DNA from: Bacteroidales bacterium
GTDB taxonomy: Bacteria > Bacteroidota > Bacteroidia > Bacteroidales > UBA7960
DNA length: 64,000 nucleotides
Assembly (NCBI GenBank): GCA_003550725.1
Contig: PUKZ01000185.1
Coordinates: 1 to 64,000, forward strand
Direction: 5' to 3'
Positions 22,020-32,888 of the stretch are shown one piece after another (the first letter of the stretch is position 1; every line of letters begins with the position of its first letter). The notes beneath the pieces were generated by a model that worked only from the letters and a program-made list of their open reading frames with translations, did not search any database and had not been told where the DNA came from. Position numbers and translations under genes: made by a program.

Positions 22020-24344
22020 GTGAAAAGAAAACTAATTTTTGCAATTGTTGTAATGGGTTTCAGCGGTATTATCGCTGAAATTGTTCTTTTGAGAGAACTG
22101 GTGATAACTTTTCATGGTAATGAGCTTTCAATAGGTGTAATTTTAGCTAACTGGCTGTTGTTAGAATCTGCAGGAGCTTATTTTTTAGGCAAAAAAGTTT
22201 CCAGGGCAAAGAGAAAGCTGGGTTTATTTATATTGTTAACAATCCTTTTTACAATATTTTTTATTGCAGCTATCTATGCTTCCCGCATCTTCAAAGATTA
22301 CCTGTCAGTTATACCCGGCGAAGGATTGGGTATAATGCCCATGTTTTACGTATCTTTCTTAATACTTCTGCCTGTAAGCTTATTACATGGAGCTTTGTTT
22401 ACCTGGGGTTGTAAACTTTACTTTCTTTATTCATCATCCAAAACTTCAAAAACTTCACAAGATAAGCTTAGCGCTTTTAGTATTTCAAGGGTTTATATTT
22501 ATGAAACTTTAGGGACCATGGTTGGTGGAGTAATATTAACTTATCTTCTTATACCTTACCTGCATTCTATAAAGATAGCTTTTGTTTTAGCGTTATTAAA
22601 TTTTATAATTTGTGCGTACTTAATAAAGCCTTTCTGGAAGCCTAATATTACTATACAAAAACGGCTTGTAAGTATATTTTTATTTAGCCTGGTGCCACTA
22701 ACTATCTATGTTATTTTTAGTTCAAATGCAGACCAGTTGCATTTTATGTCTGTAGAACAGCAATGGAAAAATCATAACCTGGTACATTATGAAAATTCTC
22801 ATTATGGAAACATAGTGGTAACTGAAAGAGAAGGAGAATACACATTTTTTTCCGATGGCTTGCCTGTAATTACTTCACCCAACCCTGATTTAGTTTATGT
22901 AGAAGAATTTGTTCATTTGCCAATGCTTTCACATTCCGATCCCCGTAATATCATGATACTCAGTGGAGGTGCAGGTGGCATAATAAATGAAATTTTAAAA
23001 CATGATGTATCAAGAATTGATTATACCGAAGCTGATCCTTTGTTACCAGAGGTAGTAAAAAAACATTCTACTCCACTGACAGAAAATGAGTTCCTTGATC
23101 CCCGTGTTAATATAGAAAAAATTGACGGCAGATTTTTCCTTAAAAGAGCAGCCAAAAACTATGATATTATTTTTAGTGGATTTACTGATCCGGCAACTTT
23201 ACATACAAACAGATTTTTTACAAAAGAGTTTTTTTCACTGGCAAAGAGCAGGCTCTCATCAGATGGTATTTTTATTTTGGGGTTACCCGGTTCTTTGACT
23301 TATTTAAGTTCAGAGCTGGCAGATTTAAATGCTATGGTACTTAATACTCTTGAAAGTGTTTTTCCATATGTAAAAGTTATACCGGGCGAGATTAATAATT
23401 TTTATTTAGCTTCCCGATCACAAAACATTGAAGATGTAAGCCCTGCTGAAATGATTGAAAGAAAAGAGGCGCGTAATTTGGAAGTTAATATGTTAACACC
23501 GGGCTATATAGAGTATAAACTTCAAGCCCGTTGGTTAGACTTTTATTTTAACAATATAGAAGAAGCTACGGATAATATTAACCATGACTTTAAACCCCTG
23601 GGAGTTTTTTATAGTTTGGTATACTGGAATGAAAAATTCTCCCCCTCTTTTAACAATATATTTAAACAAGGCGCGCAAATAAACTTATATTCTTCAGGGT
23701 TGGTTTTTATTTTATTTTTTCTGATTTTTTATACAATCTCTTCACGCAGCAAAAATTTCCGAAAACCGGCGCTTTCATTATGTATTTTTTCTACCGGATT
23801 TGCCGGGATGTTGTTTGATCTGATTTTAATTTTTGCTTTCCAGGTGCTTTTCGGTTATATTTTTTACTGGCTGGGATTATTGGTAACTGCCTTTATGGCC
23901 GGTGTAATGGTAGGTGGTATGTGGATGTCTTCTTACATTAAAAAAGCAGAAACCGCAGCACCGGCAATAATAAAGTTAGAAGTAGTTGTAATAGTTTTTG
24001 CATTTTTATTACCCTGGATATTTCTAAATGCAGGTCCTCTATTGGTTCATAAATGGTTTGATGCAACCCTGAGGATTATATTTTTAATTCTCTCCGGCAT
24101 ATCCGGGGTTTTAGTTGGAGCTGAATTTCCCCTGGCTAACAAAGAATATCTGAAATTGTCACCAAATTTAAGTGGTACTGCCGGTTTACTATACAGCTCC
24201 GATCTTTTGGGTGGATGGCTGGGTGGTATTATTGGTGGTGTATTACTTTTACCTATTTTAGGGATTTTTGAAACTTCTTTGGTTATAGTAATGTTTAAAA
24301 TTACCAGTTTAGCAATATTTATAATTGCCTTAAAAAAGAAATAA
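22020..24344 (+). CDS. Multi-pass membrane protein with spermidine-synthase-like domain (fused MFS/SpeE-like), GTG start
   Basis: N-terminal TM block (FSGIIAEIVLLRELVITFHGNELSIGVILANWLLLESAGAYFLGKK); central ILSGGAGGIINEILKHDVSRIDYTEADPLL...NYDIIFSGFTDPATLHTNRFFTKEFFSLAKSRLSSDGIFIL; C-terminal TM block. Confidence 0.85.
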   Translation: MKRKLIFAIVVMGFSGIIAEIVLLRELVITFHGNELSIGVILANWLLLESAGAYFLGKKVSRAKRKLGLFILLTILFTIFFIAAIYASRIFKDYLSVIPGEGLGIMPMFYVSFLILLPVSLLHGALFTWGCKLYFLYSSSKTSKTSQDKLSAFSISRVYIYETLGTMVGGVILTYLLIPYLHSIKIAFVLALLNFIICAYLIKPFWKPNITIQKRLVSIFLFSLVPLTIYVIFSSNADQLHFMSVEQQWKNHNLVHYENSHYGNIVVTEREGEYTFFSDGLPVITSPNPDLVYVEEFVHLPMLSHSDPRNIMILSGGAGGIINEILKHDVSRIDYTEADPLLPEVVKKHSTPLTENEFLDPRVNIEKIDGRFFLKRAAKNYDIIFSGFTDPATLHTNRFFTKEFFSLAKSRLSSDGIFILGLPGSLTYLSSELADLNAMVLNTLESVFPYVKVIPGEINNFYLASRSQNIEDVSPAEMIERKEARNLEVNMLTPGYIEYKLQARWLDFYFNNIEEATDNINHDFKPLGVFYSLVYWNEKFSPSFNNIFKQGAQINLYSSGLVFILFFLIFYTISSRSKNFRKPALSLCIFSTGFAGMLFDLILIFAFQVLFGYIFYWLGLLVTAFMAGVMVGGMWMSSYIKKAETAAPAIIKLEVVVIVFAFLLPWIFLNAGPLLVHKWFDATLRIIFLILSGISGVLVGAEFPLANKEYLKLSPNLSGTAGLLYSSDLLGGWLGGIIGGVLLLPILGIFETSLVIVMFKITSLAIFIIALKKK

Positions 24345-24595
24345 AAGTTAAGCAGATCAAAGCAACTTTAATAAACCATTCGAGCACTCCATTCTACTGA
24401 AAAACCCTGCAAAATCATATTTGCATTTTATAACTTTTATTTTTCAATCACTAAATATAACCGATATTACGTATAAACACCTAAAAATTCAGATAAAAAA
24501 AGTTTACTTTTGAAGCCACATAATAGGATTGTATGCTATATATATCTGTTTATTATCAAATAAATCACTTCAACTACAGGTAGAAAAAGTTTTTT

Positions 24596-27187
24596 ATGGT
24601 AAGCATTGATGATGGTATGAATATAAACAAAATATCTTTATCTTTTCCAAAGGATCAGGAAAAAATTTATCAAGATTATTATTTTAAAGATTCGTTGCGT
24701 GTTTTTAGAATTTCTTTTTTATTGGTAATATTGATTTATGGGCTTTTTGGTATACTGGATACTGTTTTCGCAACTGAAAAAAAAGAACTTTTATATCTTA
24801 TCCGCTTTGGAATTGTAATACCTTTTTTACTAATTGTTTTTTTGTTATCTTTTTTTGGTTTTTTCAAAAAAATATGGCAGTGGCTGGTATTTTCAGCCTA
24901 TATTATAGCCGGAAGCGGAATTGTAGCAATGATAACTCAAAAACCAGAGGATCACATATATTATGCAGGGCTAATGTTAGTATTTTCAGCCGGCTATTTT
25001 ATTGTCAAGCTGCGTTTTTTACTGGCATCATTGGCCGGCTGGTCTATTTTGCTGATATTTAATGTAGCTGTAATTTGGTTTTCTAATACTCCATCCAAAA
25101 TGATACTGGCATACAATTTTGTTTATGCCTCTGCCAATATTATAAACATGGTTGCAGCCTATTATATCGAATTTTTTAACCGCCGTCAGTACTACCTTTC
25201 ACGCAAGTTAACCCGAAAAAAAGCAGAACTTGAAGAATCTAATAAAAACCTCGAAATAAACGTAAAAGAAAGAACAAAAGAGTTAATTGAAAACGAAAAA
25301 AAATACAGAGATCTCGTTGAGGATATAAATGATGTAATATTTTCTATTAATTCTAAAGGTATATTCACATATATGAGTCCTGTAATAAAAAACATAACAG
25401 GTTATGCACCCTCAGAATATATAGGTTCTCATTTATCTTTTTTTATCCATCAGGATAACTTAAAAACACTATTAAATGATATTAAAAATTTAAAAGCGGG
25501 GAAATATTATCAAAGTGATTACAGGGTTAAAACAATATCGGGTAAAAACGTTTGGTTTAGAATTTCCGTAAAAAACGTTATAACCAACAATAATCCTGTA
25601 GAATATCGCGGTGTTGCCCAAAATATCACAAAGCGAAAAAATGCGGAAGAAGCTTTTAAAAAAAGCAACCGGCGTCTGCAGTCAGTTTTGCAATCGCAAA
25701 AAGAGATGATATGCCGGTTTAATTCTGATACCACTATTACATATGTTAATAATGCTTACTGTAAAACTATTGAAAAACCTGCAGAAGAGCTTATAGGCCA
25801 AAAATGGATTGATCTTGTTCCTAAAGACCAAAAATCAAAAATTGTTAATAAACTTAAATTACTTACAGAAGGAGAAGAGGATACAATCACTTACACATAT
25901 AAGATCAACTTGCCAAATGGCGCTTTCAGGTGGATGGAATGGACTAATTATATTATACGTGACAAGGCAGGCAGTTTTTTGGAATTCCAGTCAGTAGGAC
26001 ATGACATCACTGATACAATAGAAAAAGAGAGGCTTGAAAAAGAAGTAAAAGTTGCTCGTAGCACGCTTAAATTTAAACAAAACTTTCTGGCAAACATGAG
26101 CCATGAAATACGCACGCCACTTACCGGGGTATTAGGAATGGCAGAAATATTGAAAAGAAGCAAATTAACTCATCAGCAGGAAGATTATCTAAACACCTTA
26201 ATACAATCAGGCAATAACTTAAAGGAGATCATTGATCTGATACTGGATTATTCAAAAATTGAAGCAGGGCAAGTAAAACTAAAAATGAACCAATTTTCTT
26301 TAGAGAAACTTGTTAATGATGCTTCAAAGCTTTATACACCTTTTACAGATAAAAAAAATATTAAGATAATAACCACAATTAGCCCAAAAATACCAAAGTT
26401 AATAATCAGTGACAGCCATCGTATAACACAAGTTTTAAACAACCTTATTTCAAATGCCGCTAAATTCACCGAAAAGGGTAAAATATCGGTTAATGCTAAT
26501 TTAATTGACAGTTTATCTGAAGACAATGATAATATATACATCAAAATTGAAGTTGAAGATACAGGCATGGGAATTAATGCCGAAAAAAAAGAACACATTT
26601 TTAAACCTTTTTTTCAGATTGAACAGGATTATAACAGGAGAATTGAAGGGACCGGACTAGGACTGTCAATTTGTAAAGAACTTACAGCTATACTGGGAGG
26701 GGATATTGGGGTTGAAAGTGAGCCAGGTAAAGGAAGTAAGTTTTGGTTTACTTTTAAAGCCAAAATTGCACAAGAAAATGTTAAAAGTGTCAGGAAAACA
26801 AATTCAAATGATACTTTATCTGCAAAATCATTAAAAATATTACTTGTAGAAGATAAAATAGTAACTCAGAAAGTTGTAACAATATTGCTTAATTCAATTG
26901 GCCATGAAGTTGAATCAGTAAATAATGGTAAAGAAGCACTTGATATTTTTGAGCCTGGCAAGTACGACCTTATATTGATGGACATTCAAATGCCTGTAAT
27001 CGATGGCATCACTACTACAAAAAAGCTCAAAAAAAAGTATTCTGATTTGCCTCCTATAGTTGGCCTTAGTGCTAATGCATTTGAAGGCGACAGAGAAAAA
27101 TATATAAAACAGGGGCTTGATGAATACATCACCAAACCCGCTAAAAAGGATGATTTTGAAAAAATAATAAAGAAGTTGGGAATTTAG
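24596..27187 (+). CDS. Hybrid sensor histidine kinase (TM region, two PAS, HisKA, HATPase, REC)
   Basis: H-box NMSHEIRTPLTGVLG, N-box QVLNNLISNAAKFTEKG, G-box GTGLGLSICKEL, receiver LILMDIQMPVIDG. Confidence 0.95.
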   Translation: MVSIDDGMNINKISLSFPKDQEKIYQDYYFKDSLRVFRISFLLVILIYGLFGILDTVFATEKKELLYLIRFGIVIPFLLIVFLLSFFGFFKKIWQWLVFSAYIIAGSGIVAMITQKPEDHIYYAGLMLVFSAGYFIVKLRFLLASLAGWSILLIFNVAVIWFSNTPSKMILAYNFVYASANIINMVAAYYIEFFNRRQYYLSRKLTRKKAELEESNKNLEINVKERTKELIENEKKYRDLVEDINDVIFSINSKGIFTYMSPVIKNITGYAPSEYIGSHLSFFIHQDNLKTLLNDIKNLKAGKYYQSDYRVKTISGKNVWFRISVKNVITNNNPVEYRGVAQNITKRKNAEEAFKKSNRRLQSVLQSQKEMICRFNSDTTITYVNNAYCKTIEKPAEELIGQKWIDLVPKDQKSKIVNKLKLLTEGEEDTITYTYKINLPNGAFRWMEWTNYIIRDKAGSFLEFQSVGHDITDTIEKERLEKEVKVARSTLKFKQNFLANMSHEIRTPLTGVLGMAEILKRSKLTHQQEDYLNTLIQSGNNLKEIIDLILDYSKIEAGQVKLKMNQFSLEKLVNDASKLYTPFTDKKNIKIITTISPKIPKLIISDSHRITQVLNNLISNAAKFTEKGKISVNANLIDSLSEDNDNIYIKIEVEDTGMGINAEKKEHIFKPFFQIEQDYNRRIEGTGLGLSICKELTAILGGDIGVESEPGKGSKFWFTFKAKIAQENVKSVRKTNSNDTLSAKSLKILLVEDKIVTQKVVTILLNSIGHEVESVNNGKEALDIFEPGKYDLILMDIQMPVIDGITTTKKLKKKYSDLPPIVGLSANAFEGDREKYIKQGLDEYITKPAKKDDFEKIIKKLGI

Positions 27188-27211
27188 AATTATAAAGACC
27201 AACTAAAATAC

Positions 27212-27252
27212 CCGGGAGATGGAAACCTCAGATAGGAGTTTCCATCCTCCGG
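27212..27252. repeat. Strong hairpin / inverted repeat
   Basis: CCGGGAGATGGAAAC-ctcagatagga-GTTTCCATCCTCCGG; 9-bp perfect inner stem extended to ~15 bp with two imperfect positions; no T tract. Confidence 0.6.
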
Positions 27253-27700
27253 AACCATATAACGAAGGATTTATCTGCAAAAATAAGTTTTCATAGTTAT
27301 GTAGTTGTGTTTAATATAGTGCAATCATAAAAAAGGTTTGATAATTTGGTGTGAAATCATGATATTTGTTAATAATCTTACCACGAAATAAAATTTTTTC
27401 TCCAAAAATACGTTTAGGTGATTGATTTACTGGTATTTTGACCCTGCCAGACATTTTATTTTTTTATAGGAGTTTTATTTTCAATTGTTTAATACTAAAG
27501 ATTGTTACAAAAACAGTTACTTTTTAATAAAATAATTAATATTAAGCCATTAACGGTCAGGAGTATACAAAAGTGAATAAGCTTCGCGTTATTGATATTG
27601 TGATCAAAAGAGGTAATAATAATAACGGATAACTTGTGATCCGATTTTTCGGGATTACTTATTACTAAAATTTTAAATAATAAAACTTTAAATACATTAT

Positions 27701-28159
27701 ATGCAGATGAAAAATCTTAAAAACACAGCAATTATATTAATTGCTTTTGCATTGCTATTTGCCTGTAAAACCCAGGAAGAGCTAAAAGTTGTTGAAAAAC
27801 CGGAAAAAGAAAAAATTGATAAACCCGAAAAAGACATAGAAAAAGTTAAATACGATGATATAATAGTAAAGGAAGAAAAGGTTTCGCTTGAACTTCTTGA
27901 AGAAAAAGACTTAGAGGTTCATGATAAAAACCGGTTTTTTGTTATTTTAGGTAGTTTTGAATATAAGGAAAATGCGGAAAATTTTATGCAGCAACTGAAA
28001 GAAAAGGGTTTTGAACCTTTCATGCTACTGACTGATTTTGGTTTTCACCGTGTTAGTGTTGATTCATTTGTTGATGAAGATGACGCAAGAGATTATATTC
28101 AAAAAATACGATCCAGATATCAGGCATATAATGATACATGGTTATTAATAAAAAAGTAA
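27701..28159 (+). CDS. SPOR domain-containing lipoprotein
   Basis: Lipobox-like IAFALLFACKTQ; C-terminal RFFVILGSFEYKENAENFMQQLKEKGFEPFML SPOR pattern. Confidence 0.85.
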   Translation: MQMKNLKNTAIILIAFALLFACKTQEELKVVEKPEKEKIDKPEKDIEKVKYDDIIVKEEKVSLELLEEKDLEVHDKNRFFVILGSFEYKENAENFMQQLKEKGFEPFMLLTDFGFHRVSVDSFVDEDDARDYIQKIRSRYQAYNDTWLLIKK

Positions 28160-28397
28160 TTATTTGTGGTTTAAACTATAGAAAAAACCTCAGTTATCAA
28201 CTAATAATTATCCATTTTACACTAGTAACTAATACTAAAAAGCCAAATAAAACTTGAATTAAACCGCCAGAGGTCAAAATATTTGATTTAATGAACAGTT
28301 TTTTTGGTTACAGGCCGTTTGAATTTAGCAAAAACCGCTGACAGTCTTAACAGCTAAAGTTTGAATAGTTTTTGTCAGGTAAGATTTATACGATTTA

Positions 28398-29756
28398 CTA
28401 TTTCGGAGTTTTTTTTGTTCTTTTCTGCAGTTCTTTCATCTTTTCTTCATAACCGGGTTTTCCGAGCAAGCCAAACATGTTGGCCTTATATGCCTCTACT
28501 CCCGGCTGGTCGAAAGGATTTACATTAATAATATATCCGCTTAAAGCACAGCTCATCATGAAGAAATAAAGAAGTTCACCAATATTTTTCTCATCTAATC
28601 CGGATAGCGATAATTTTATAACAGGCACACCACCTTCTATATGAGCTATTGTAGTGCCTTTTTCAGCCATAGAGTTTACCTGGCCGAGATTTTTACCTGC
28701 AATGTAATTTAGTCCGTCAAAATCATCATTATCTTTTGGAATTTTTAATTCTTTTTTATTCTTTCCTGCAAATAATACTGTTTCAAACATTAATCTTTTA
28801 CCTTCCTGTATATATTGCCCCATTGAGTGCAGGTCTGAAGTAAAGTTCACTGCTGCAGGGAATATACCTTTATTATCTTTACCTTCGCTTTCGCCAAAAA
28901 GTTGTTTCCACCATTCGGTAAAATAATACAGGTTTGGTAAATAGTGTGCCATTATTTCAATAACTTTACCTTTGTTATGAAGAATATTTCGGGTAGTAGC
29001 ATAAAGGAAGGCCGGATTTTTGAAAATATCATTAGTTTTCAAAAGGTAATTTTTCATATTGCAGGCTCCGTTAATCAGCTGTTTGATGTCGTATCCTGCA
29101 GCAGCTATAGGTAAAAGACCTACTGGTGTAAACACCGAATATCTTCCCCCTACATTATCGGGTATAGTATAAGTTGCATACCCTTCTGCTTCAGCAAGTT
29201 TTCTTAAGGCTCCTTTATTGGCATCTGTAATTGCAATAATTCGGTTTTTGGCGTCTTTCTTTCCGTATTTATTTTCGAGATGTTCTTTAAGAAACCGAAA
29301 AGCTATTGCTGTTTCTGTTGTAGTACCCGATTTTGAAATAACTATTACAGAGTATGATTTATCATCAAGCCACTTCAGTAGCTGGTAATGGTAATCTTCT
29401 GAGAGATTATGTCCGGCAAATACAATTTTGGGATGTTTGTGTTTTTCTTGTTGTATTGGAAAGTGGTTATTCAATGCTTCAATTACTGCTCTTGCACCAA
29501 GGTATGACCCTCCTATACCTGCAACAACAATAACATCAGAGTTTGCCGTAATTCTATCGGCTTCTTCTAAGATTTGTTTTAAAAAATCGTTATTGATATT
29601 CCCGGGAATATCAACCCAGCCTAAAGCATCTTTTCCTTTCCCGGTTTTTTTCAAAATATTATCAAAATGAAAAGCTGTTTCGTTTTGAAATATTTTAACT
29701 TCATCATGGCTGACAAAGTCAGCTACTCCATCAATATTAAGCCTGAGATCAATCAT
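28398..29756 (-). CDS. pgi: Glucose-6-phosphate isomerase
   Basis: VVAGIGGSYLGARAVIEAL, VISKSGTTTETAIAFR, VGGRYSVFTPVGLLPIA, NPFDQPGVEAYK. Confidence 0.96.
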   Translation of the reverse strand: MIDLRLNIDGVADFVSHDEVKIFQNETAFHFDNILKKTGKGKDALGWVDIPGNINNDFLKQILEEADRITANSDVIVVAGIGGSYLGARAVIEALNNHFPIQQEKHKHPKIVFAGHNLSEDYHYQLLKWLDDKSYSVIVISKSGTTTETAIAFRFLKEHLENKYGKKDAKNRIIAITDANKGALRKLAEAEGYATYTIPDNVGGRYSVFTPVGLLPIAAAGYDIKQLINGACNMKNYLLKTNDIFKNPAFLYATTRNILHNKGKVIEIMAHYLPNLYYFTEWWKQLFGESEGKDNKGIFPAAVNFTSDLHSMGQYIQEGKRLMFETVLFAGKNKKELKIPKDNDDFDGLNYIAGKNLGQVNSMAEKGTTIAHIEGGVPVIKLSLSGLDEKNIGELLYFFMMSCALSGYIINVNPFDQPGVEAYKANMFGLLGKPGYEEKMKELQKRTKKTPK

Positions 29757-29773
29757 ATTTAAACTGATAAATA

Positions 29774-32700
29774 TTATTCAAGTTTTCTGGCAATCTCAAC
29801 TGTTTCAAAAGCTTCTATGATATCGCCTACTTTAATATCATTAAAATTTTCAACATTAAGGCCACATTCATAACCTGAATGCACTTCTTTAACATCTTCC
29901 TTATACCTTTTTAAAGACCCAAGCTTACCGGTATAAATCACAATTCCATTGCGAATAACACGCACATTTGAGTTGCGATGTATTTTACCATCCAGAACAT
30001 AGCAGCCTGCCACGTTGCCCACTTTGGTTATCTTGAATACATCCCGGACTTCAAGGTTGCCTTTAATTTTTTCTTCAATTTCGGGTGAAAGCATACCTTC
30101 AATGGCTGATTTAAGCTCATTTATGGCATTATAAATCACCGAATATATTCTTATGTCTATCTCCTCTTGTTCGGCGAGTTTTCTCGAAGATGGGGAAGGC
30201 CTTACCTGGAACCCAATGATGATTGCATTTGATGCTGAAGCCAGCAACACGTCACCTTCAGTTATAGGTCCGACAGCTTTATGTATTATGTTAACCTGGA
30301 CTTCTTCTGTTGAAAGTTTAAGAATAGAGTCGCTTAAGGCCTCTACAGATCCGTCAACATCACCTTTAACAATAATGTTAAGTTCTTTAAAGTCACCGAT
30401 AGCAATTCTTCGTCCTATCTCATCGAGAGTTATATGTTTTTGAGTACGCAAGCCTTGTTCTCTGACAAGTTGTTGTCTTTTTGCAACAATATTTTTTGCT
30501 TCCTGCTCATTATTCAGCACATTGAATCTTTCACCAGCCTGTGCTGCTCCATTAAGTCCAAGCATTAAAACGGGTGTTGATGGTCCGGCTTCTTTAATAC
30601 GCATACCCCGTTCATTAAACATTGCTTTCACTTTACCATAATTTACACCTGCAACCACCATATCTCCTACTTTCAGTGTACCGTTTTGCACCAGAATAGT
30701 AGTTACATAGCCTCTTCCTTTATCAAGCATAGACTCAATAACGGTACCTGATGCTTCTTTATTTGGATTGGCTTGTAAAGCAAGTATTTCAGCCTCAAGC
30801 AATACTTTTTCCAAAAGCTGGTCAATATTTTTTCCATGTTTTGCTGATATTTCCTGGCATTGATATTTACCTCCCCAGTCTTCAACAAGAATATTGAAGT
30901 TAGCAAGCTCTTCTTTTACTTTTTCAGGGTCAGCAGTTGGTTTGTCGATTTTATTAATAGCGATGATTATGGGCACACCTGCTGCCTGGGCATGATTTAT
31001 GGCTTCTTTTGTTTGTGGCATAACGCTGTCATCGGCTGCCACAACAATTATAGCCACATCAGTAATCTTTGCTCCCCTTGCACGCATGGCAGTAAAAGCC
31101 TCGTGACCGGGTGTATCAAGGAAGGTAATAAATTTATTATCATCAAGTTCAACAGAATAAGCACCAATATGTTGCGTTATACCACCGGATTCACCGGCTA
31201 TAATATTGGAATGCCTAACATAATCAAGCAGCGAGGTTTTACCGTGATCTACATGGCCCATCACCGTAATTATTGGCGCCCTGGGTTCAAGATCCTCTGG
31301 ATCATCTTGTTCTTCTTCATCAACAACTTCCTGATCATCAACACTAACAAAATTTACCGAATATCCAAATTCATCAGCAACAATAGTAATCGTTTCAGCA
31401 TCAAGCCTTTGGTTAATTGAAACAAACAAACCCATATTCATGCAAACCGAAATAACTTCAGTAACGTTAACATCCATAAGGTTAGCAAGCTCATTAGCGG
31501 AAATAAACTCGGTTACTTCCAGTGTTTTCTCATTTGCTTCGCTCTGTTGCTGATCTTTAAGCTTTTGTTGTTGAATCAGTTCACGTTTTTGACGCCTGTA
31601 TTTTGCGGCTTTTGATTTACTTTTTGTGCCACTGAGAGATGCAAGAGTTTCTCTTATTTGCTTTGAAATTTCTTCTTCAGAAATATCCGGCTTGGAATGC
31701 TCTTTTTTGCTATGTGACTTCTTTTTGGTTTTTGCAGGCGGCTTTTGCTGCCTTTGTTTTTTGTCTTCAGCTTTTTGCTTCTGTTCTTCCTTAGATTGTT
31801 TTATCTCCTGAGATTTTTCTTTTTTTATGCGTTTTCTTTTCCGTTTTTTATAACGCAACTCATCAGAGGAAGAAGCAACAGGTTTCTTTTGTGCTTCCTT
31901 GGATTTAGGAAGATCAATCTTTCCTAATATTGTAGGCCCTTCAAGCTTCTGAAATTGGGTTTTTAAAACATCATCTTTTTCTTTATCCTTTTTTTCAGAG
32001 GTCTTTTTTATATCAAGTTCAAGATTATCTGATAATGTTGTTTCTTGTTTTTTCTCTTCTGATTTATCTTTGTCAGATGATTCTTTTTTCTTTTCTTTAG
32101 TACTGTCAATTTTTTCAGCCGGCTTATCAACCTTCGTTTCAGCACTTGGCTCACTTTTAGTAGCTTTAGCTTCGGCTTTATCTTTTAGAACGGTTTTATC
32201 TTTTTCTTTCTTCTTATCATCAACTAAACTATCTTTATCCGGTTTTTTGGTTTTATCTATATCTTTTTTATCTTCTTTATCCTTAGTTGTCTTTACTTTT
32301 GCCTTAGAGGGTTTTTTACTTTCTTTTTTCTTATCTTCCTTCTTTACAGCCTTTTTCTTGGTTTCAGTTTTAGCAATTGTATCGGGGTCTATTTTGCCCA
32401 CAACCTTTGGCCCTGATAGCTTTATCTCTTCACTTTCAATATCTTCAGGAGATTTTGTGTCTAATGAAGATTTAAGATCTTTTATAATTAAGTCTTCTGA
32501 AGACGATTCAGCTTCCTTGTCTTCTATATCTTTTTCAGGTGTTTTTGTAGCTTCTTGTTGTTGGTCTCCGCTATCTTTTTTATCATCATCAAGGCTAATT
32601 GTTTCACGTTTTAACACACTCTGCCTTGCCTTTTGAGTTGCCTCTTTGAGGTTTTTTTCAGATTGAAACTCCTTACAAAGCAATTCATAGGCCTCTTGGG

Positions 32701-32830
32701 TAATTTTAGAATTGGGATTACTTGATACGTTAAAACCTTTTTTATTAAGGTAACCGGCAATAGTACTTATCCCAATGTTAAATTCCCTGGCAACTTTACT
32801 TAGCCGTAATGTTTTAGTGCCTTCAGTCAT
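29774..32830 (-). CDS. infB: Translation initiation factor IF-2
   Basis: G-domain [45 protein letters not shown]; long charged N-terminal region. Confidence 0.98.
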   Translation of the reverse strand: MTEGTKTLRLSKVAREFNIGISTIAGYLNKKGFNVSSNPNSKITQEAYELLCKEFQSEKNLKEATQKARQSVLKRETISLDDDKKDSGDQQQEATKTPEKDIEDKEAESSSEDLIIKDLKSSLDTKSPEDIESEEIKLSGPKVVGKIDPDTIAKTETKKKAVKKEDKKKESKKPSKAKVKTTKDKEDKKDIDKTKKPDKDSLVDDKKKEKDKTVLKDKAEAKATKSEPSAETKVDKPAEKIDSTKEKKKESSDKDKSEEKKQETTLSDNLELDIKKTSEKKDKEKDDVLKTQFQKLEGPTILGKIDLPKSKEAQKKPVASSSDELRYKKRKRKRIKKEKSQEIKQSKEEQKQKAEDKKQRQQKPPAKTKKKSHSKKEHSKPDISEEEISKQIRETLASLSGTKSKSKAAKYRRQKRELIQQQKLKDQQQSEANEKTLEVTEFISANELANLMDVNVTEVISVCMNMGLFVSINQRLDAETITIVADEFGYSVNFVSVDDQEVVDEEEQDDPEDLEPRAPIITVMGHVDHGKTSLLDYVRHSNIIAGESGGITQHIGAYSVELDDNKFITFLDTPGHEAFTAMRARGAKITDVAIIVVAADDSVMPQTKEAINHAQAAGVPIIIAINKIDKPTADPEKVKEELANFNILVEDWGGKYQCQEISAKHGKNIDQLLEKVLLEAEILALQANPNKEASGTVIESMLDKGRGYVTTILVQNGTLKVGDMVVAGVNYGKVKAMFNERGMRIKEAGPSTPVLMLGLNGAAQAGERFNVLNNEQEAKNIVAKRQQLVREQGLRTQKHITLDEIGRRIAIGDFKELNIIVKGDVDGSVEALSDSILKLSTEEVQVNIIHKAVGPITEGDVLLASASNAIIIGFQVRPSPSSRKLAEQEEIDIRIYSVIYNAINELKSAIEGMLSPEIEEKIKGNLEVRDVFKITKVGNVAGCYVLDGKIHRNSNVRVIRNGIVIYTGKLGSLKRYKEDVKEVHSGYECGLNVENFNDIKVGDIIEAFETVEIARKLE

Positions 32831-32888
32831 ATAAGGTATTTAAGTTTAAAAAATGCCAAGCATTAAAAATGAAACAAAGTTATATAAA

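Noticed and set aside
14611-24344. A complete classical AmmeMemoRadiSam system
   Set aside because: Only radical SAM components are visible; no Memo or AMMECR1-like ORF is present in this window.
32594-32618. parS-like sequence TGTTTCACGTTTTAACA
   Set aside because: Only the left half matches TGTTTCACGTGAAACA; it lies in the infB coding sequence (KRETIS). No convincing parS was found by eye near parAB.
30860-32636. Long plus-strand ORFs (30860..31420, 31626..31811, 31745..31927, 32070..32636) opposite infB
   Set aside because: They are antisense to a clear IF-2 coding region; Ser/Phe/Leu-rich translations are mirror images of the Lys/Glu-rich N-terminal region and resemble no family.
29774-32830. 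Highly charged Lys/Glu/Asp/Ser-rich N-terminal region of IF-2 as a novel domain
   Set aside because: Long, low-complexity IF-2 N-termini are common in Bacteroidota and other bacteria.
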